From assembly GCA_033060915.1 (NCBI GenBank), contig CM065396.1, positions 4,342,001 through 4,406,000 of the forward strand: DNA of 64,000 nt, given 5' to 3'. The position numbers and the translations under genes are program-made. The DNA comes from Euryodendron excelsum. Its lineage: Eukaryota > Streptophyta > Magnoliopsida > Ericales > Pentaphylacaceae. Shown piece after piece: positions 48,149 through 61,784 of the stretch (positions are counted from its first letter, which is position 1; every line of letters begins with the position of its first letter). Below the pieces are notes generated by a model that saw only the letters and a list, made by a program, of their open reading frames with translations, was not told the DNA's origin and searched no databases.

Positions 48149-51100
48149 CATCACGTCCCGATTTTTTGCACCATCAAAATGATAGGTGGAAAACACATGA
48201 TACTCTCTTGTTAGAACTCATCCTCCTAGAAGGACGAGTGCGACTATGTTTGAATTGAAAATTGATTCGAATAAGGGCATTAAGAAAAGATTTTAACTCG
48301 CCACCTAACTTTGTTAAGGTGAGTTAGGTCACTTAAAACTAAATGCAATCCGAATTTTAAACTTAGGGTTTTGGAAAAGGTTTTTGGAATACTTCCTCAA
48401 GAGAGGGTTTTTAAGAAAAAAAGGTTGTTTGGCAATCTTTAGAAAGATTTAGGCCCTTTTTAAAAATAACTTTGTTTTGGTCTTTTGAAAACAATAATTC
48501 TAAGTTCAAAAATTGATTACGTATAAGTAAGATGCACTAGGCTATCACTCTATCCCGCCCTTACGGTACCTAAATGTCTTTTCGCCTTAGATTCACTCAT
48601 TTAGGATATTCGATTATCCAATGTACAATTATATCCACTTTGAAAAAGAATTTTGGAAGAGAGATTTGAGCCATCACTTTAGGGATGACATGATGCATGA
48701 TATGCAAATGCATGAAAAGAATTTAAAAATAGATTGATTTGAAATAGAGAAAAAGAATTTTGAACAGGTTGTGACTACACCGATAAGGGTTGCATATGTA
48801 TCCCTTCGTTAAGAATTAGGTCAATCGTAGCTCAGACTCGGGGTCTGATTAAAAATATACACTTTGAGGCCTTGTTTGATTTGAAAAGACACTTTGGAGT
48901 CTTTGAAAAGTTTGACTTTAAAAGGGTTGGATTTGAACTTTGATTAGAAGATTGAAAATTGAACTTTAATTTGAAATTAATTTTGATTTAAAATTGAACT
49001 TTGAAGTAGAATTTGGACTTATTTTGGAAAGCTTGAATTGAACTTTGAAATCATCTTAACTCGAACTAGGGTTTGAAAACCATCATGATTTAGACTTGAG
49101 TTTTAGAAAAGAGTTAAAGCTTCCTAACTTAGGGTTAGGGTTGAACTTGGGTTTAGGCATCGTAGGACTTAGATAACCGAGGGTTGAAACATGCGCTTGA
49201 AATAGAAAATATTGATTAAGACTTGAAAAGTTTATTTTTAGAAAGCTTGATTTTTGAAAAGTTTCAAATTAGAAAAGTTCCAAATTAGGAAAGTTCTATT
49301 TTAAAAAAGTTTTCATTTTAGGAAAGTTTTGATTTTGGAAAGATTTGAATCAAGAAAAGTTTGAATAAAGAAAGATTTGGTTTTGAAATTCGGAAAGTCG
49401 AGATTTGAAAAGATTCGATTTAAGAAAGGTTTGAATTTAGAAACATTAAATTTGAAGAGTTGAATTTGAAAAAGATTTGACTTAGGTTTGAGGTAACTAG
49501 GGATTTAAGCCATCCTAGGACCTAGGATTTATACAATGCATTAGAATTGGAAAGATTGCATTTCAATTAAAAAATGAAAGTTTTGTTTTTGGAAAGGTTT
49601 GAAATTAGGAAAGATTGGAATTAGGAAATATTTTATTTCTATTTCCTAAAACAAAATATTAGATTTTATTTGCAAAAATAGATGGTTTGATTTAGTTTCT
49701 TATTTAAAGGAGATTTGATTTGACTTGAAATTGGAAAGCTGTAGTTTTGAAAATCTATCATTGTATGTGACTTTTGAATTAAGAAATCTATGATTTCATA
49801 TAGAAAAAGGGCTTTAGAATCTATGATTTTATGTATAAAATAGTTTTGGAAACCCATGATTTTACGTAGAAAATGGTTTTGAAAACCCATAACTTTATGT
49901 AAAAAATAGTTTTGGAAACCTATGATTTTTTGGGAAGAAACTAGGGTTTCCTAAACATAAACTCTAGGGTTTTAACTTGGACTTCAAGATAAAAAGTTTT
50001 TGAAAGTCAATATTTGAGAAGAACTTTTAAAAAGTAGATTTGCAAAACTATTTAGAAAGAGGTTTGAATATAAACTTTTGAAAGTCTCTTAAATATCTCA
50101 CTTTCCTAAAATGATTTTAACCATGAGAAGATTAGAACCATTCTAGGGTTGTGATTTTGACAACAACTAGAGTTTGAAACCCTAATATGAACTTTGATGG
50201 TCTCTTTAATGTAACACTTTCCTAAAACAACCTAATCATGTAATGGTTAGAATCATTTTAGAGTTGTGATTTTAAAAACAATTTAGAGTTTGAACCTAAA
50301 TTTAGACCTTGATGGTCATATTGAATATAACACTTTTCTAAAATAACCCTAACCATGGAATGGCTAGAATCATCATAAGAGTGTGGTTTTGAAAATAATT
50401 TTGAAAAAAACTCTTTTGGATGCAAGTTTGAAAGAAATCTTTAATGCAAGTTTGAAAACAACCTTGAACATGGCATTGAATGCAATGCGTGAATATAACA
50501 GCTGTAATGCAATAGGGACGTAAACATACAAGGTTTGGTTTCACCATATAATCAAGCGAGCTGGACCCACACCATTTTAGGGGGAACTCAAAGGAAATCC
50601 CCGACACGGTGATTCTCTCTAAAGCCTTCCTAGACATGAGCCGGAAGATCTCTTGTTTCAAGCATGCAAGAAGATGAGGTAGAAGATGGAGATTAAAAAT
50701 AAAAGAAATCCCAAGTGGGTTAGGAGAAAGAAGAGAAAGAGAGGGGGATTACATAATTTAACTAGAAACCCTACCTTGTCTTCTCTTTGCTTTGATGCTT
50801 TGATGGCGGACTTTGTTTGGACTTTAGAAGCTTTGAATGTGCAGTACTTGATCTTCAATGGGTGTTTGGAGGCAAGGATTTGAGTGTATAGATCGTATGG
50901 AGGCTAAGGTTTGAGTGTATGGAGGCTAGAGTTTGAAGGGGCTTGGGAGAATTAGGGTTTTGAGGGAATTCGAGCTCTGTTTTCAAAGAGAAAGAGTTTT
51001 TAGAGTGATTTTGCGGACCTAAAATACACTGAGAATAGCTTGTATTTATAGGCAGGCAAAATAAGGACTAGAGCCTGTTGTAGAAACACTAGGCTAATTT

Positions 51101-52691
51101 TTGGCTTGGAGCCACTCAGCCCATTAGGAAAATTTTTGGGGTGGCAAGGAACAGATCTTTGACCCTTGTGACGCAAGGTAGAAGATTTAGGCGCCTGTTC
51201 TATTGACTACCACACAATTTTTGGCTTAGTTTCACTAAGAATGACTCTGAAAAGTCTGAGAATGATCTGAAAAGTTTCAAGTAACCAGAATAGGTTGGGA
51301 ATGGATGGGAACCCCTAAAAGAGTGTCCCGGAGGTAAATGGCTTGATAACTAGAGGCAGAGTAGTTGAAAAGGGTGACCGACTCACTAGAGGTAAAACGG
51401 TCATTTGAACAGGGAAAACACCGGGATCGACCTGGAATGATCCGTAAGAAGACTTGAAGGTTGGAAACAATATTGAAAGTGTTCTGAGAGATTTTCGGTT
51501 TGATACCAAAGCCGGTGTGGTTGGAAAAGGCGACTGGCCCACTAGGGGCAAAATAATTATTTTGAACTGGGTTAACTAAAGTGGACACCGAATGGTCCAA
51601 AAATGTACTGAAAGTTTGGGAATACTATTAGAATCATCCTCGAAAGGTAACCGGTTTGATACCCAAAGCTAGTGTCATTTCCAAAGTCGATTGGATGCCT
51701 AAGGGCAAAATGGCCATTTTAATTGGATGCTCTCGGAATCGATCCGGAAGCAATTGGAAGGCACTAGAACGTGCTAAATTATCTTTGGAACAATTTTGGA
51801 AGGGTGTACTTACCGCGCTAAGGTCTTAGGTACTTTCTTGAGAAGCATGTCAGTGGGGCCAAGGGGCGGTTTAATCATTTTTCACTAGAATGGGCTAACA
51901 GGCACTAGTGTTGACTCGGGTTTTGAGTGTTTCTGCCACTCTGATTGTGTGTGACTAGTTGGTTTCCAAAGGTATCCCATCCTTTGATAAAAGTGTCACG
52001 ACCAAGGGGCATGTTCGATCCAATGACATAGGGGTTTATTGGCATTCCTAACATCAACCTATTTGTGATTGTTTCTGTCACTCTGACGGTTGCGATGTTT
52101 GTGAGTTTTTTCGTCACTCTGACAGTGTGCGTCCATTCTAGAGACTACCTGATTTCGAAAAGCTGTTGGATGGTCTTATCACTTGAAGGATCAACTTTCT
52201 AGAAAGACATGTCAGATAGCGAACATTTTACGTTGGTGGGCTAGCAGGCGCTAGAAGTGAACCACTCTACTTTCACGGGGACATGGGTTCCCTCCCAGTC
52301 GACAGGTGTAAAAGGACTTATCGTTCTGAGGGATTTTATGCTTTTTCGATGAACGTGCCGTACTAAATAAACTTATCGTCTGAGGGATCAATTTTCTTAA
52401 AAGACGTCACGAATTAAGTTTGACTGGTCTGGACTGGAATTAAAATTGGAATTAAGGTTGAAATATGGACTTATTGTCTTTAGGAAGATGTGCCAACTGA
52501 AATTGGACCGAGCAATGCCCCAAGGGCATTTTGGTCATTTTGCCTCTATCAAGCTTGGCAAGCCCACGAAGCAATTAATTGACTAGAATGAGTCTAGAAA
52601 GCCGGTTTGGGCTTGAATGTGTCTGTGACGGTTTGAATATGAGTTCGGTCAGGCCAAAAATTAACAAGCGGGCAAAAATGGGGTGCTTACA
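48149..52691 (-). mobile_element. Solo LTR (-), 4543 bp, inserted in the element A 3' LTR
   Basis: Minus start TGTAAGCACCCC at 52691; the end at 48149 reads ATCGGGACGTGATG, so the terminal TGACA-type end is mutated. Flanks AAGTG at 48144-48148 and 52692-52696 are a perfect 5-bp duplication. The joined flanks match 13540-13560 of the 9900 LTR without interruption, confirming insertion into an LTR. TATA is at 51043-51050, the CAAG|GTAGGG donor-like site at 50777-50769 and the block at 48768-48838. No PBS. Confidence 0.9.
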
Positions 52692-52696
52692 AAGTG

Positions 52697-53815
52697 TCTA
52701 GCCCCTATTCTAAAATTGTTTTCTAAAAATCATAACCCCAAAGGAGTTTGGTTGATTAATAACTAATCTCTAAAGGGTCATGGAATATTCAACATACCTT
52801 TCAAAAAGTATACAAAAATTATTTTCAAAAACTTTTTAAAAACAAGTTCACGAGAGCTTCTACTTTATTCCCATCCGAACTCTATTTTCAAAAGTCCCTA
52901 ATCAAGATTTCAAAACATTCCAAAATTTTCTTAAGTTGATTTCAAAAATTTCCAAAGCTCCCTTGATTTGATTCCGAAAACATTTCAAAACTTTCCTAAG
53001 CTCAATTTCATGTCAAAATTCTTGAATCCAAAGTTTAAAATCTTCCAAGACTCCTCAAGTCCATTTTCAAGTTGTGCTCTTACACCAACTACAATTGATC
53101 TGGTTCTCGTCAAGTGAGATACGTAAGCAACCTAAAATGGTTTGATCATAACCTTTATTTGAAGTCAAATGTCCCTTTTCAAAACCTTCTTTCTTTTAAA
53201 ATTTTCATCTCAAATCAAATTTTAAAAATTTCCTATTCTTTCAAAGACCTTTCAAAAAACATGCATCATGCATCATTCATCCTTGAAGTGATGACTAAAC
53301 CATATTTTCAAAAACTTCAAAAAGCGGATATAAGTGGATATTAAGTAACCGGTAATTTAGTAAGTGAGTTAAGGGTGAATAGACATGTAGTTACCAAAAG
53401 GGTCAAGTAGAGTGATAATCTGAGTATATCTTTCTTACATATAACCAACTCCGAGACCATAGATTTTTAGTTTCAAAGACCAATTCAGAGTCACGTTTTT
53501 AAAAAGGGCTTTAAACTATTTTCAAAAGGTTGCTAAAAATCTCACTTTCCAAAACCTTCCTAAGAAGGTATTTTCCAAAACATTTTTGAAAAACCTAAAT
53601 TTAGTCTTCAGATTATGCTTAGTTTTGGGTGACGTAACACATCTTTAACTATGTTTGGTGGTGAATCCAAAATTTTCTATAAAACCCTTCTTCAAATCGA
53701 TTTCAAGTTCAAACTACCGTCACACTTGTCTTTTCATGGAAGGGTAGAGTTCTAATAAAGAGAGTATCGGGCTTTTCTCGAGCCAAGAGGGCTTGGTAAA
53801 AGTCGGGGTGCGACA
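52697..53815 (+). mobile_element. 3' LTR of element A, piece 3 (end)
   Basis: Continues piece 2 in register and ends GGGGTGCGACA at 53815. It contains the family block (53071-53153) and a decayed PBS-like motif (TGGTGGTGAATCCAAA near 53660). The 3-piece LTR closes element A. Confidence 0.75.
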
Positions 53816-53862
53816 AATGTCATTAAGTCCTAAAATGCCAATTTGTTGCTCTAATAGCACTA

Positions 53863-54420
53863 TGTCATGTTCCCGAACCCACCTTATGTAGATTAGGAAT
53901 TATGACTGGCTAGTAGTTTGGTTACCAAAGATCGAACTAATCAAGGGTTGAAGACTTGAGCACATATTGGATTATCGTAGTAATAGTGAAAACATAATAT
54001 AATGTTTGTGCATTGCATTCCCAAGCATCAAACCAAGTGTTCATGTTTCCATTCATCAATCCACTTCGTAACTTTACATAAAGAATTATTACAAAACATT
54101 AGGCATATCCCGAGGTCATAATATATGCGTAACATTGTCTTTTATGAATTTACATAAGTCTAAATATGATCCATCAACTCAAAATACAACATACATCTCT
54201 CATCAAAACATGACACAACTTTCCAAGCATCCAATACTTATGCTATTTCATAATAAAAAATTACAAAAAAGCATAGCTAAGGCCTTTACTCTTTATTCCA
54301 TAAATAATAAATATATAAAAAGCTTAGTCAACAAAACAAGTCTAATCAATAATGTAGATACAAGGAGCATGCATAACTAACCATGCATAATTTATAATTA
54401 AATATCCCTATTTCAAAATG
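53863..54420. mobile_element. Fragment of the 29452-type element
   Basis: Starts TGTCATGTTCCCGAACCC and shares 'atgactggctagtag', 'ttggttaccaa', 'cattgcat' and 'attacaaaacattagg' in order with the first 270 bp of the 29452 element. The right end fades near 54400; no second terminus or TSD is found. No gene is seen. Confidence 0.55.
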
Positions 54421-54640
54421 CATGATATAAAAGTAATTACTGTTTTTTGAAATTGGTAACGTAGATATAAGAGTTGTTGTTAATTTTAAAATCGCTTATT
54501 TTATTAATTTACATTTTCATGGTTGACTGCTTTCTATTTTGTGTGAATGACCAATGAGACAAGTGATACTATGTTTACCAGAGAACCAGTTCGAGAGTTG
54601 TGAGGGAGTGTGGTTCCCATAGTTCCATTTTATCAGGAAC
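54421..54640. other. Short unique stretch
   Basis: AT-rich DNA between the fragment and the hairpin array. No feature is recognised. Confidence 0.4.
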
Positions 54641-54645
54641 ATGAT

Positions 54646-56083
54646 AATATAGTTTAACGCCTATCTATTATAAAACCAACACCTAGGCTTGGTGAAGTCT
54701 AATTGTTTAAGCTATCACAATTACAGTTTCTCAAAGCACCCACATCTTTTTTTTTTTTTTTGAACTAAAAAGATATCAACCGAAAAGATGCTAATTTTAA
54801 TCTAATTTAACTAACTTCTATTAGTGAGAGCATGAGTTTGTGGGGTTAGTAAGAGTGATAGGCATACATTGTGTGTGTCACCACTTCTAGTCTATCTCTT
54901 TATATTTGTGTATATATGTAAAGCCAACACAGGATTTGGTGAAGCGCACTTGTTGATGTATGTCACTATTGTGATTTCAAAAAATACTTATATCATGGGT
55001 TGGGTTAGTGGGATTAGTAGGTGTAGGCACACATGTGTGCCTCCCGTTCTAGTACTATTATAAAGTAAATACCTAAGCGTTTAGTGAAACCTATTTATTA
55101 AAGCATTTTTGAAGCATGTCACAATAACAGTTTCTCAAAACACCCACACCCAATTAGTGTATGAAGTTAGTGGAGTAGGTGGGAGTTAGTGAGAATTATG
55201 AGTGCACATATTATGTGTGTCTTCCCTTCTAATATTATTATAAAGCAAACGCCTGAGAGTTTGGTGAAACCTGTTTACTAAAGCATTTTTCAATCCTATC
55301 ACAATTACAGTTTCTCAAAACACTCACACCGTGGTAGTGTACAAGTTAGTGGGATAAGTGGGAATTATAGGCACACACATTATGTGTCCTACGACTTCTA
55401 GTACTATATAAAACAAACACCTTAGAGTTTGGTGAAACCTGTTTGTAGAAGCATTTTTTAAGCATGCCATAATTTTTCAAAACACCCACTCTGTTAGTGT
55501 ATGAAGTTATCATACTGTTGTCATGTTTTAATTCTTTACAAGTACGTACAATTTCAATTCTGACTACTTCTGATCTTGGGCAAGTGGGGCTAGCAGAATT
55601 AGTGGGAATTATGGGCACAATATTGTGTGTGCCACCACTTCTAATTTAGATACTTACTATTATAAAGCTAACACTTGGGGTTTAGTAAAGCCCATTTACT
55701 GAAGCTTATCACTATTGTGATTTTATATTAAGTAAACACCTTATATAGAGTTTGGTGAAGTCTACTTAATTTTTTTTAAAGCTTGTCACAATTATAGTTT
55801 TCCAAAACACTAACATTGTATGAGGTTAGTAAGTGTTATAAGCACACACATAGTGTGTGCCACTACTTCTAGTATTATTATAAAGCAAAAACTTATGATT
55901 GGTGAAGCTTGTACAATTGCAATTTTTCAAAACACCAATATCCTTTTTTTTTAACAAGATAAATATTAAGTGATATAGGATGATAATTTTAATCTAACTA
56001 AGCTAATTTTAGTGTGAGCATGAAATTAGTAGGGTAAGTGGGAGTCATCCGAGTAGAATGTGTCAGTGTCACCACTTATATTA
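54646..56083 (+). repeat. Array of about seven Helitron-3'-end-like units (160-245 bp each)
   Basis: Each unit runs 'attataaagcaaacacctgagagtttggtgaaacc', then 'gcatttttgaagcatgtcacaattacagtttctcaaaacacccac', then 'agttagtgggataagtgg', then a GT-rich hairpin and CTAG or CTAA followed by T. Hairpins: AGGCACACATGTGTGCCT (55025-55042, perfect), GCACACAC-ata-GTGTGTGC (55842-55860), GGCACAA...TGTGTGCC (55614-55632). CTRR ends: 54887, 55049, 55229, 55398, 55641, 55869. Hairpin plus CTRR|T is the Helitron 3' signature. (The longer quoted words are consensus across units.). Confidence 0.6.
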
Positions 56084-59000
56084 TCTATTCTAATATATAA
56101 AGGCAATGCAACATATTGGAAGCTGTGTATTTCTCAATTGTCAAAAATGTCTTTAAAATTTTTAAAGTTTACAAATTTGTTTCCTTTTATCAGTTGAAAT
56201 AGTTAGGAATAATTTTGAATATATAAATTTCTTTGAATGTCAGTTTTTTTCTTATCCACATCTCTATAACTGGAGAAAATATTCAATGCAATGGTAATGC
56301 CATGTTAGCATTGCTGATGTGGTATCATAACCAATGACATATACACACATGAGAATGTTGTGATGAGATGTTGTAAGTACTCCATTTTTGACCGCTTAGC
56401 AGTCTACGATCCATCCAGACTTGTACTCAAGTCAATATGGAAGTATTTCAATCGAAATCAACTCTCTAAGTCTAATCCCGTCTATCCATTGCTTCGCGGG
56501 CCCACCAGGCCCAAATAGAGGCAAAATGACCAAAATGCCCTTAGGGGCATTGTTCAGTCCAATTCCAAATCAGGCACGTCTTTTCGAAGATGGTAAGTCC
56601 CCTTTCTATTTTTCAGCAGGCGCGTCTTTTCGAAGACGGTAAGTCCCCTTTCCAATTCCAAATTAGGCATGTCTTTCCGAAGAAGATAAGACCCCTTTCC
56701 AAATCCAAATCAGGCACGTCTTTCCGAAGACGATAAGACCCCTTTTCAAATCCAAATCAGGCACTTCTTTTCAAGGATGGTAAGACCCTTTTCCGATTCC
56801 AATAGGCACATCTTTCTAGAGACAGTAAGTCCCCTTTAAACCTGTCAACCGGGACGAGACCCCAAGCCCCTAGATGGTAGAACGGTCCACCTTTGCTGCC
56901 TGCTAGCCCGCCAAAGCAGAAATGTCCATTTAGGCACACCTTTTGAGAAAGTTTACTTCTCAGGCGCTAAGCCCCTTTAGCAGCTTCCCGAGATCAAGCA
57001 GTCTCGGGAATGATCACGAACCGTCAGAGTAGCGGAAGTACTCGTAAACATTGCAACCGTCAGAGTAGCGGAAATACTCTCAAACAGGTTGATATAAGGA
57101 ATTGCCAACAAACCCCTGTATCATGAGACCGCTGTTAGAGTGGCAGAAACACTCAAAACCCAAGTCAACACCGATGCCTGCTAGCCCACTTCGGTGAAAA
57201 ATGACCAAACTGCCCCTAAGGCCATTTTCTGGCACGTTTCTCGAGAACACACTTAAGTCCTCAAAATGGTAAATCCACTCTTCCAAGATTTTCTTAAAAG
57301 CAATCCGGCATGATTAGGTGCCGTCTAGTCAGTTTTGGGCCAGTCAAGATGACCATTTTACCCCTAGGTATCCGAACGCCTTGAGGACCACATCGGCTCT
57401 AGGTATCAAACCGGTAGCTTCCTAAGAATGCTTCTTATAGTGTTCTCAACCTTGTATTATCTTTCCGGATCATTCCGAGTCAGTTCCGGTAAACTTGGTA
57501 CAAAATGACCGTTTTGCCCCTAATGGGCCGATCGCCTTTTCTAGCTACACCGGCTCTGGGTATCAAACTGGTAATCCCCCGAGAATGCTTCTTATAGTAT
57601 TCTCAACCTTCCTTTATCTTTTTGGATCATTCCGAGTCAATTCCGGTAAACCGGGTGCGAAATGACCGTTTCGCCCCTGGTAGGCCGGCCACCTTTTCTG
57701 ACCACACCGGCTCTGGTTATCAAGCCGGTAGCCTTTGGGAGCATTCTAAATAATGTTTCTAAATCTCGAGTCTTTTTCCGAGACATTCTGAGTCCGTCTA
57801 GGCAGCTTTCTGATCCAGTTGACCGTTTTGCCCCTAATGGCCAAGTCAACCGTTCCAATACATTCTTGTCATCCTTTTTGAGGTCAAATACCTTCGGGAC
57901 TGTATTCTAAGGGTTCGTATCCTTTTTTAGCCTTCCAGGTCATTTTCGGTCCCTTAAATCCTTCCCGGATCTTTCAAAGTCACTCCTAGTGAAGACAGGC
58001 TAAAAATTGCATGGTAGTCACTAGTACAGGCGTCCAAATCTTCTCAAGAGATGTTGTTTGCCGATCTTAAAACTTTCCTAACTGGCTGGCGTCATTCCTA
58101 GTGACGCTAGAGACTTTCCTAACTGGCTGGTGCCACTGCAATAGGCGCCAGTGCATTCCCCTGTCTATAAATACAAAGCCTCCTCCAGCGTGAAAGAGGT
58201 CCGCAAACTCAGTCTGAAAACCCTAATTTTCGATATACAGAGCTCGTAGCCTCCCTAAACCCTAGCTTCTCTAGGTTTTCCAAACCCTAGCCACCATACA
58301 CAAACCCTAGCCTTCTATACACTCATACACCCTCCTATACACTTAAACACTAGTCTCAAACCTCCATTGAAGACTTAAAATGCTGCAACTCGAAGCTCCT
58401 GAAGATCGAAGAAGAGTTCCCGAAGATCAAGATGAAGACTGAAGTGAAGCGAAGACCGAAGAAAAGAAAGGCGTGCAAAGCAAAATGAAATAAACAAGAC
58501 AAGGTAGGCTTTCTTTTTAAATTTATGCATCTTCCCCCTCTATTCTCTCTCTAAACCCACTTGGATTTTCTTCTATTTCAATCCCCCATCTTCTTCCCCC
58601 CCTTCTTACAAGTTTGAAATAACGGAATTCCCGGTCCATGTGTAGGATTGGGCTATTGAAGAGTCACCGTGTCGGGGGCTTTCTTTTAGTCTAACCAGAG
58701 ACCATGTGGGTTCGGCCCCCTTGCTTATGTGGTGAAGCCTTTAACCTTGTATGTTCACGACCCTCTTTGCATTGTGCATATCTCCAAAACTCGTTTTCAA
58801 ACTCGTTTTTAAAGCTTGCTTTAACATTATTTTCAAAATTGCATCAAAATCTTCTTTTTCAAAACTTGTTTTCAAAATCACAATCTTAAGATAATTCTAG
58901 TCTTTTCATGGTTAGGGTTGTTTTAGGAAAGTGTTACATTTAAAGTGACCAATATGGTCCATATTTTCAAAACATTGTTGTTTTTAAAACCACTATCTTA

Positions 59001-61426
59001 AAGTGGTTCTAACCTTCTTATGGTTAGAATCCCTTTAGGAAAGTGAGGTATTTTATATGTACTTTCTAAAAACTCTCTTTTCAAATCCCTCATTCTAAAA
59101 ATCTCTTTTTCAACATACTTTCTAAAAACTCTCTCCAATCTCCTTTCCAAAGTTGTTTTCAAAAACTCCCTCCAAAAATCTATTTTTCAAAAACTCTCTT
59201 TTCAACTCTTTTTCTAAAAACACTCCCTAGGTTTCCTTCTTAGAAAATTCTCTCCCTAAATCTCTTTCCTAAAAACTCTTTCCTAAAAGCTTCTTCCAAA
59301 GTCTTCTTTCTAAAACTCCTCTCAAATTCGCTTTCCAAAAATTGCTTTTTAGGATTTCCTTCCAAAAATCTCACTTTCCGAAAACTTACTTTCCAAAATC
59401 TCTTTCCTTAGAGTCCAAGTTAAACCCTAGAACCTACAATTAGGAAACCCTAATTTTCCTTCCCAAAAAACATGATTTCCAATCCCATTATTTTGGCCTC
59501 AAAACCTAGGTTTCTAAAACCTCTTATTTTCTACATCCAAACTATATATATATTTCCAAAACCTATTTTCTACATCAAAGCTATAGTTTCCAAATCTAGG
59601 ATTTCTAAAACTTCCCTTTTCAACATCCATGTCAAATCCAATTTTCCCTTTAGGAAACCAAATCTAATCTCCTCTCTAGGAAACTAGATCCTATCCTCCG
59701 TTTTTGGAAACAAAATCAACACATCTCTTTTAGAAACAAAATCCAACCCCTTGTTTTAAGAAATAGGAATCTCAATCCCTGTTACTCTAAACCTTTCCTA
59801 ATTCACATCCTTCTTAATCTCTTACTTTCCTAAACCATAAGTTTTCTAAACTTAAACTTTTGAATCTTTCCTTAAACTTTAAGCTTCCAAATCTTTTCTA
59901 ATTCAACCATTTCCAAATCTAACTTTCAAATCTTTCTAAACTTCCAAACTTTCTAAACTGCAAATCTCTCCAAATCTAAAACTTTCTAAACTTAAACACT
60001 TTCTAAACTCAAACCTTTCTTACTTTCAAAACTTTCCTATTTCAAAATATTCCAAATTCAAAACTTTTCAATTTTAATACTTTCTTAAAACGAAACATTT
60101 CCTAATTCCAAAACTTTCCTAATTCAAACACTTTCTTAAAATGACATTTTCCTAATTCGAACTTTTCCTAATTCAAAACTTTCCTAAAACAAAACTTTCT
60201 AATCCTATCTTTTCTAAGTCTAGAATTCCCAAATCTCAATCTTTCCAAAATAAGTCCAAATCTTTCTTCTAAGTTCTATCTTTCCAAATCCAAGTTCCAA
60301 TCTTCTATTCTAAATTCAAATCAAATCCAAATTCCAATTCAACTCCTTTTTCAAATCAAACCTTCTATTTTCTATCGGACTCTTATCCGAACTACAACTG
60401 ACCTAATTCCTCAAAAATGATACGTAGGCAACCCTCATGAGTGCGGTCACAACCTTTTTCAAATCTCAAATTCCACAACCTTTTCAAATTTCTATTTCTA
60501 CAACTTCTTTCAAATCTCTAATTCCATAATCTTCTTCAAGTTTCCAATTTCCTAATCTCTTCCAAGCTTCCAATTCCAAATTCCTATTTCCAAATCTCTA
60601 TTTCCAATTTGTAAAAATTTCCAATTTCAAGTCTATCTTTTCAAATTTCTTTTTTTAAATCAAATCAATTTCTTTTCAAGTTTCTTTCCAAATCTATTTT
60701 TCAATTCTCTTTTTCTTGCACTTACGTCTCATGCATTATTCTTTTCAAAATTATTTTCTAAAGTGGATAGGATTGGACATTTGTTAGTTGAAGACTCTCA
60801 TAGGTGAATCTAGGGTAAATAGACATGTAGGTACCGCAAGGATGGGGTAGGGTGATGGCTTAGTGCGTCTTCCCTACACATAACCAACCTCCGAACCTAG
60901 ATAACTGTTTTCGTAAGACTAAAATGAAGTTATTTTCAAAAAGGGCTTAATTATTTTCTAAAAGTTGCCAAACAACCTGTTTTTCTAAAAACTCTCTCGT
61001 GAGGAGATATTTTCAAAATCGTTTCCAAAAACCCTAAGTGTAGTATTCAGATTATTCTCAGTTTTTAGGTGACTTAACTCACCTTAATCAAGTTAGGTGG
61101 CGACTCCAAACTTTTTTCAAAAGCCTTTTATTCAAATCTATTTTCAATTTAAACCTAGTTGCACTCATTCTTCTAACAGGGTGAGTTCTAACGAGAGAGT
61201 ACAGTGTTTTTTCCGCTTGTGTGTGTATTCCTCGAGTGCAAAAAATCTAGACGTGACAAATGTCATATCAGTTAGTGGGATAGTACAGATAAAATATTTC
61301 AACTAACTCCTTAATTCTACGTGATAAGGATAATAACCTTATTTTGGTATCACTATTATACTGAATACTCACTCCTATAACTGCTCAAGAGATTTGTACA
61401 CGCATTGCAGTTGCCCCACCCTCTAG
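56084..61426 (+). mobile_element. Probable non-autonomous Helitron, interrupted by a solo LTR
   Basis: The left end A|TCTATTCTAATATATAAAGGC resembles plant Helitron 5' ends (TC start, 'atataaaggc'). The right end CCACCCTCTAG|T at 61426 has the CTRR|T form. Without the solo LTR it is about 460 bp. The subterminal hairpin at the right end is weak. The join of the flanks (GATGTCATATCAG) reads smoothly. No Rep/Hel coding. Confidence 0.4.
56372..61258 (+). mobile_element. Solo LTR (+), 4887 bp
   Basis: Starts TGTAAGTACTCC and ends CTAGACGTGACA. Flanks are GATGT (56367-56371) and AATGT (61259-61263), a 5-bp duplication with one change. There is no PBS or internal region. U3 units with GTCTTTTCGAAGA occur every 45-50 bp at 56575-56830, TATA is at 58166-58173, the donor-like CAAG|GTAGGC at 58500-58508, the block at 60379-60453 and the PBS-like motif at 61098-61108. 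It is closest to the Z LTR. Short readings inside it (57662-57910 and others) are not genes. Confidence 0.9.
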
Positions 61427-61558
61427 TGTAGATAATAATATAGTGTAGATAATACTATAGAGCACGCAACTTACTTTTACTTTCCTCTCCCTCTAAACAT
61501 CAGCCTCACGTCAGGGATGTGTCTTGTAACTTGCATGTCAATCGCATTGTGCCAGCAC
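61427..61558. other. Short intergenic stretch
   Basis: Nothing recognised, apart from a direct repeat of 'tagtgtagataat'. Confidence 0.4.
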
Positions 61559-61567
61559 CACTTTTCG

Positions 61568-61728
61568 GGAAGTGATTTTGCTGCTATCATTCTATTGTTG
61601 TTGTGGATGAGGTGGTCCAATAAAAATCAACCACGCGATAAGGATTAAAAAGTCATGTTGTAGCAAATTCAAAAACTCCTTTAACGCCTTGGGTCTTGGC
61701 TCACTTTTTCATATTTAATAAAAGTCTT

Positions 61729-61784
<56 letters not shown>

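Noticed and set aside
54646..56083. CRISPR-like or satellite array
   Set aside because: Units are irregular (162-243 bp), lack conserved short repeats with unique spacers, and carry Helitron-type ends in a plant context.
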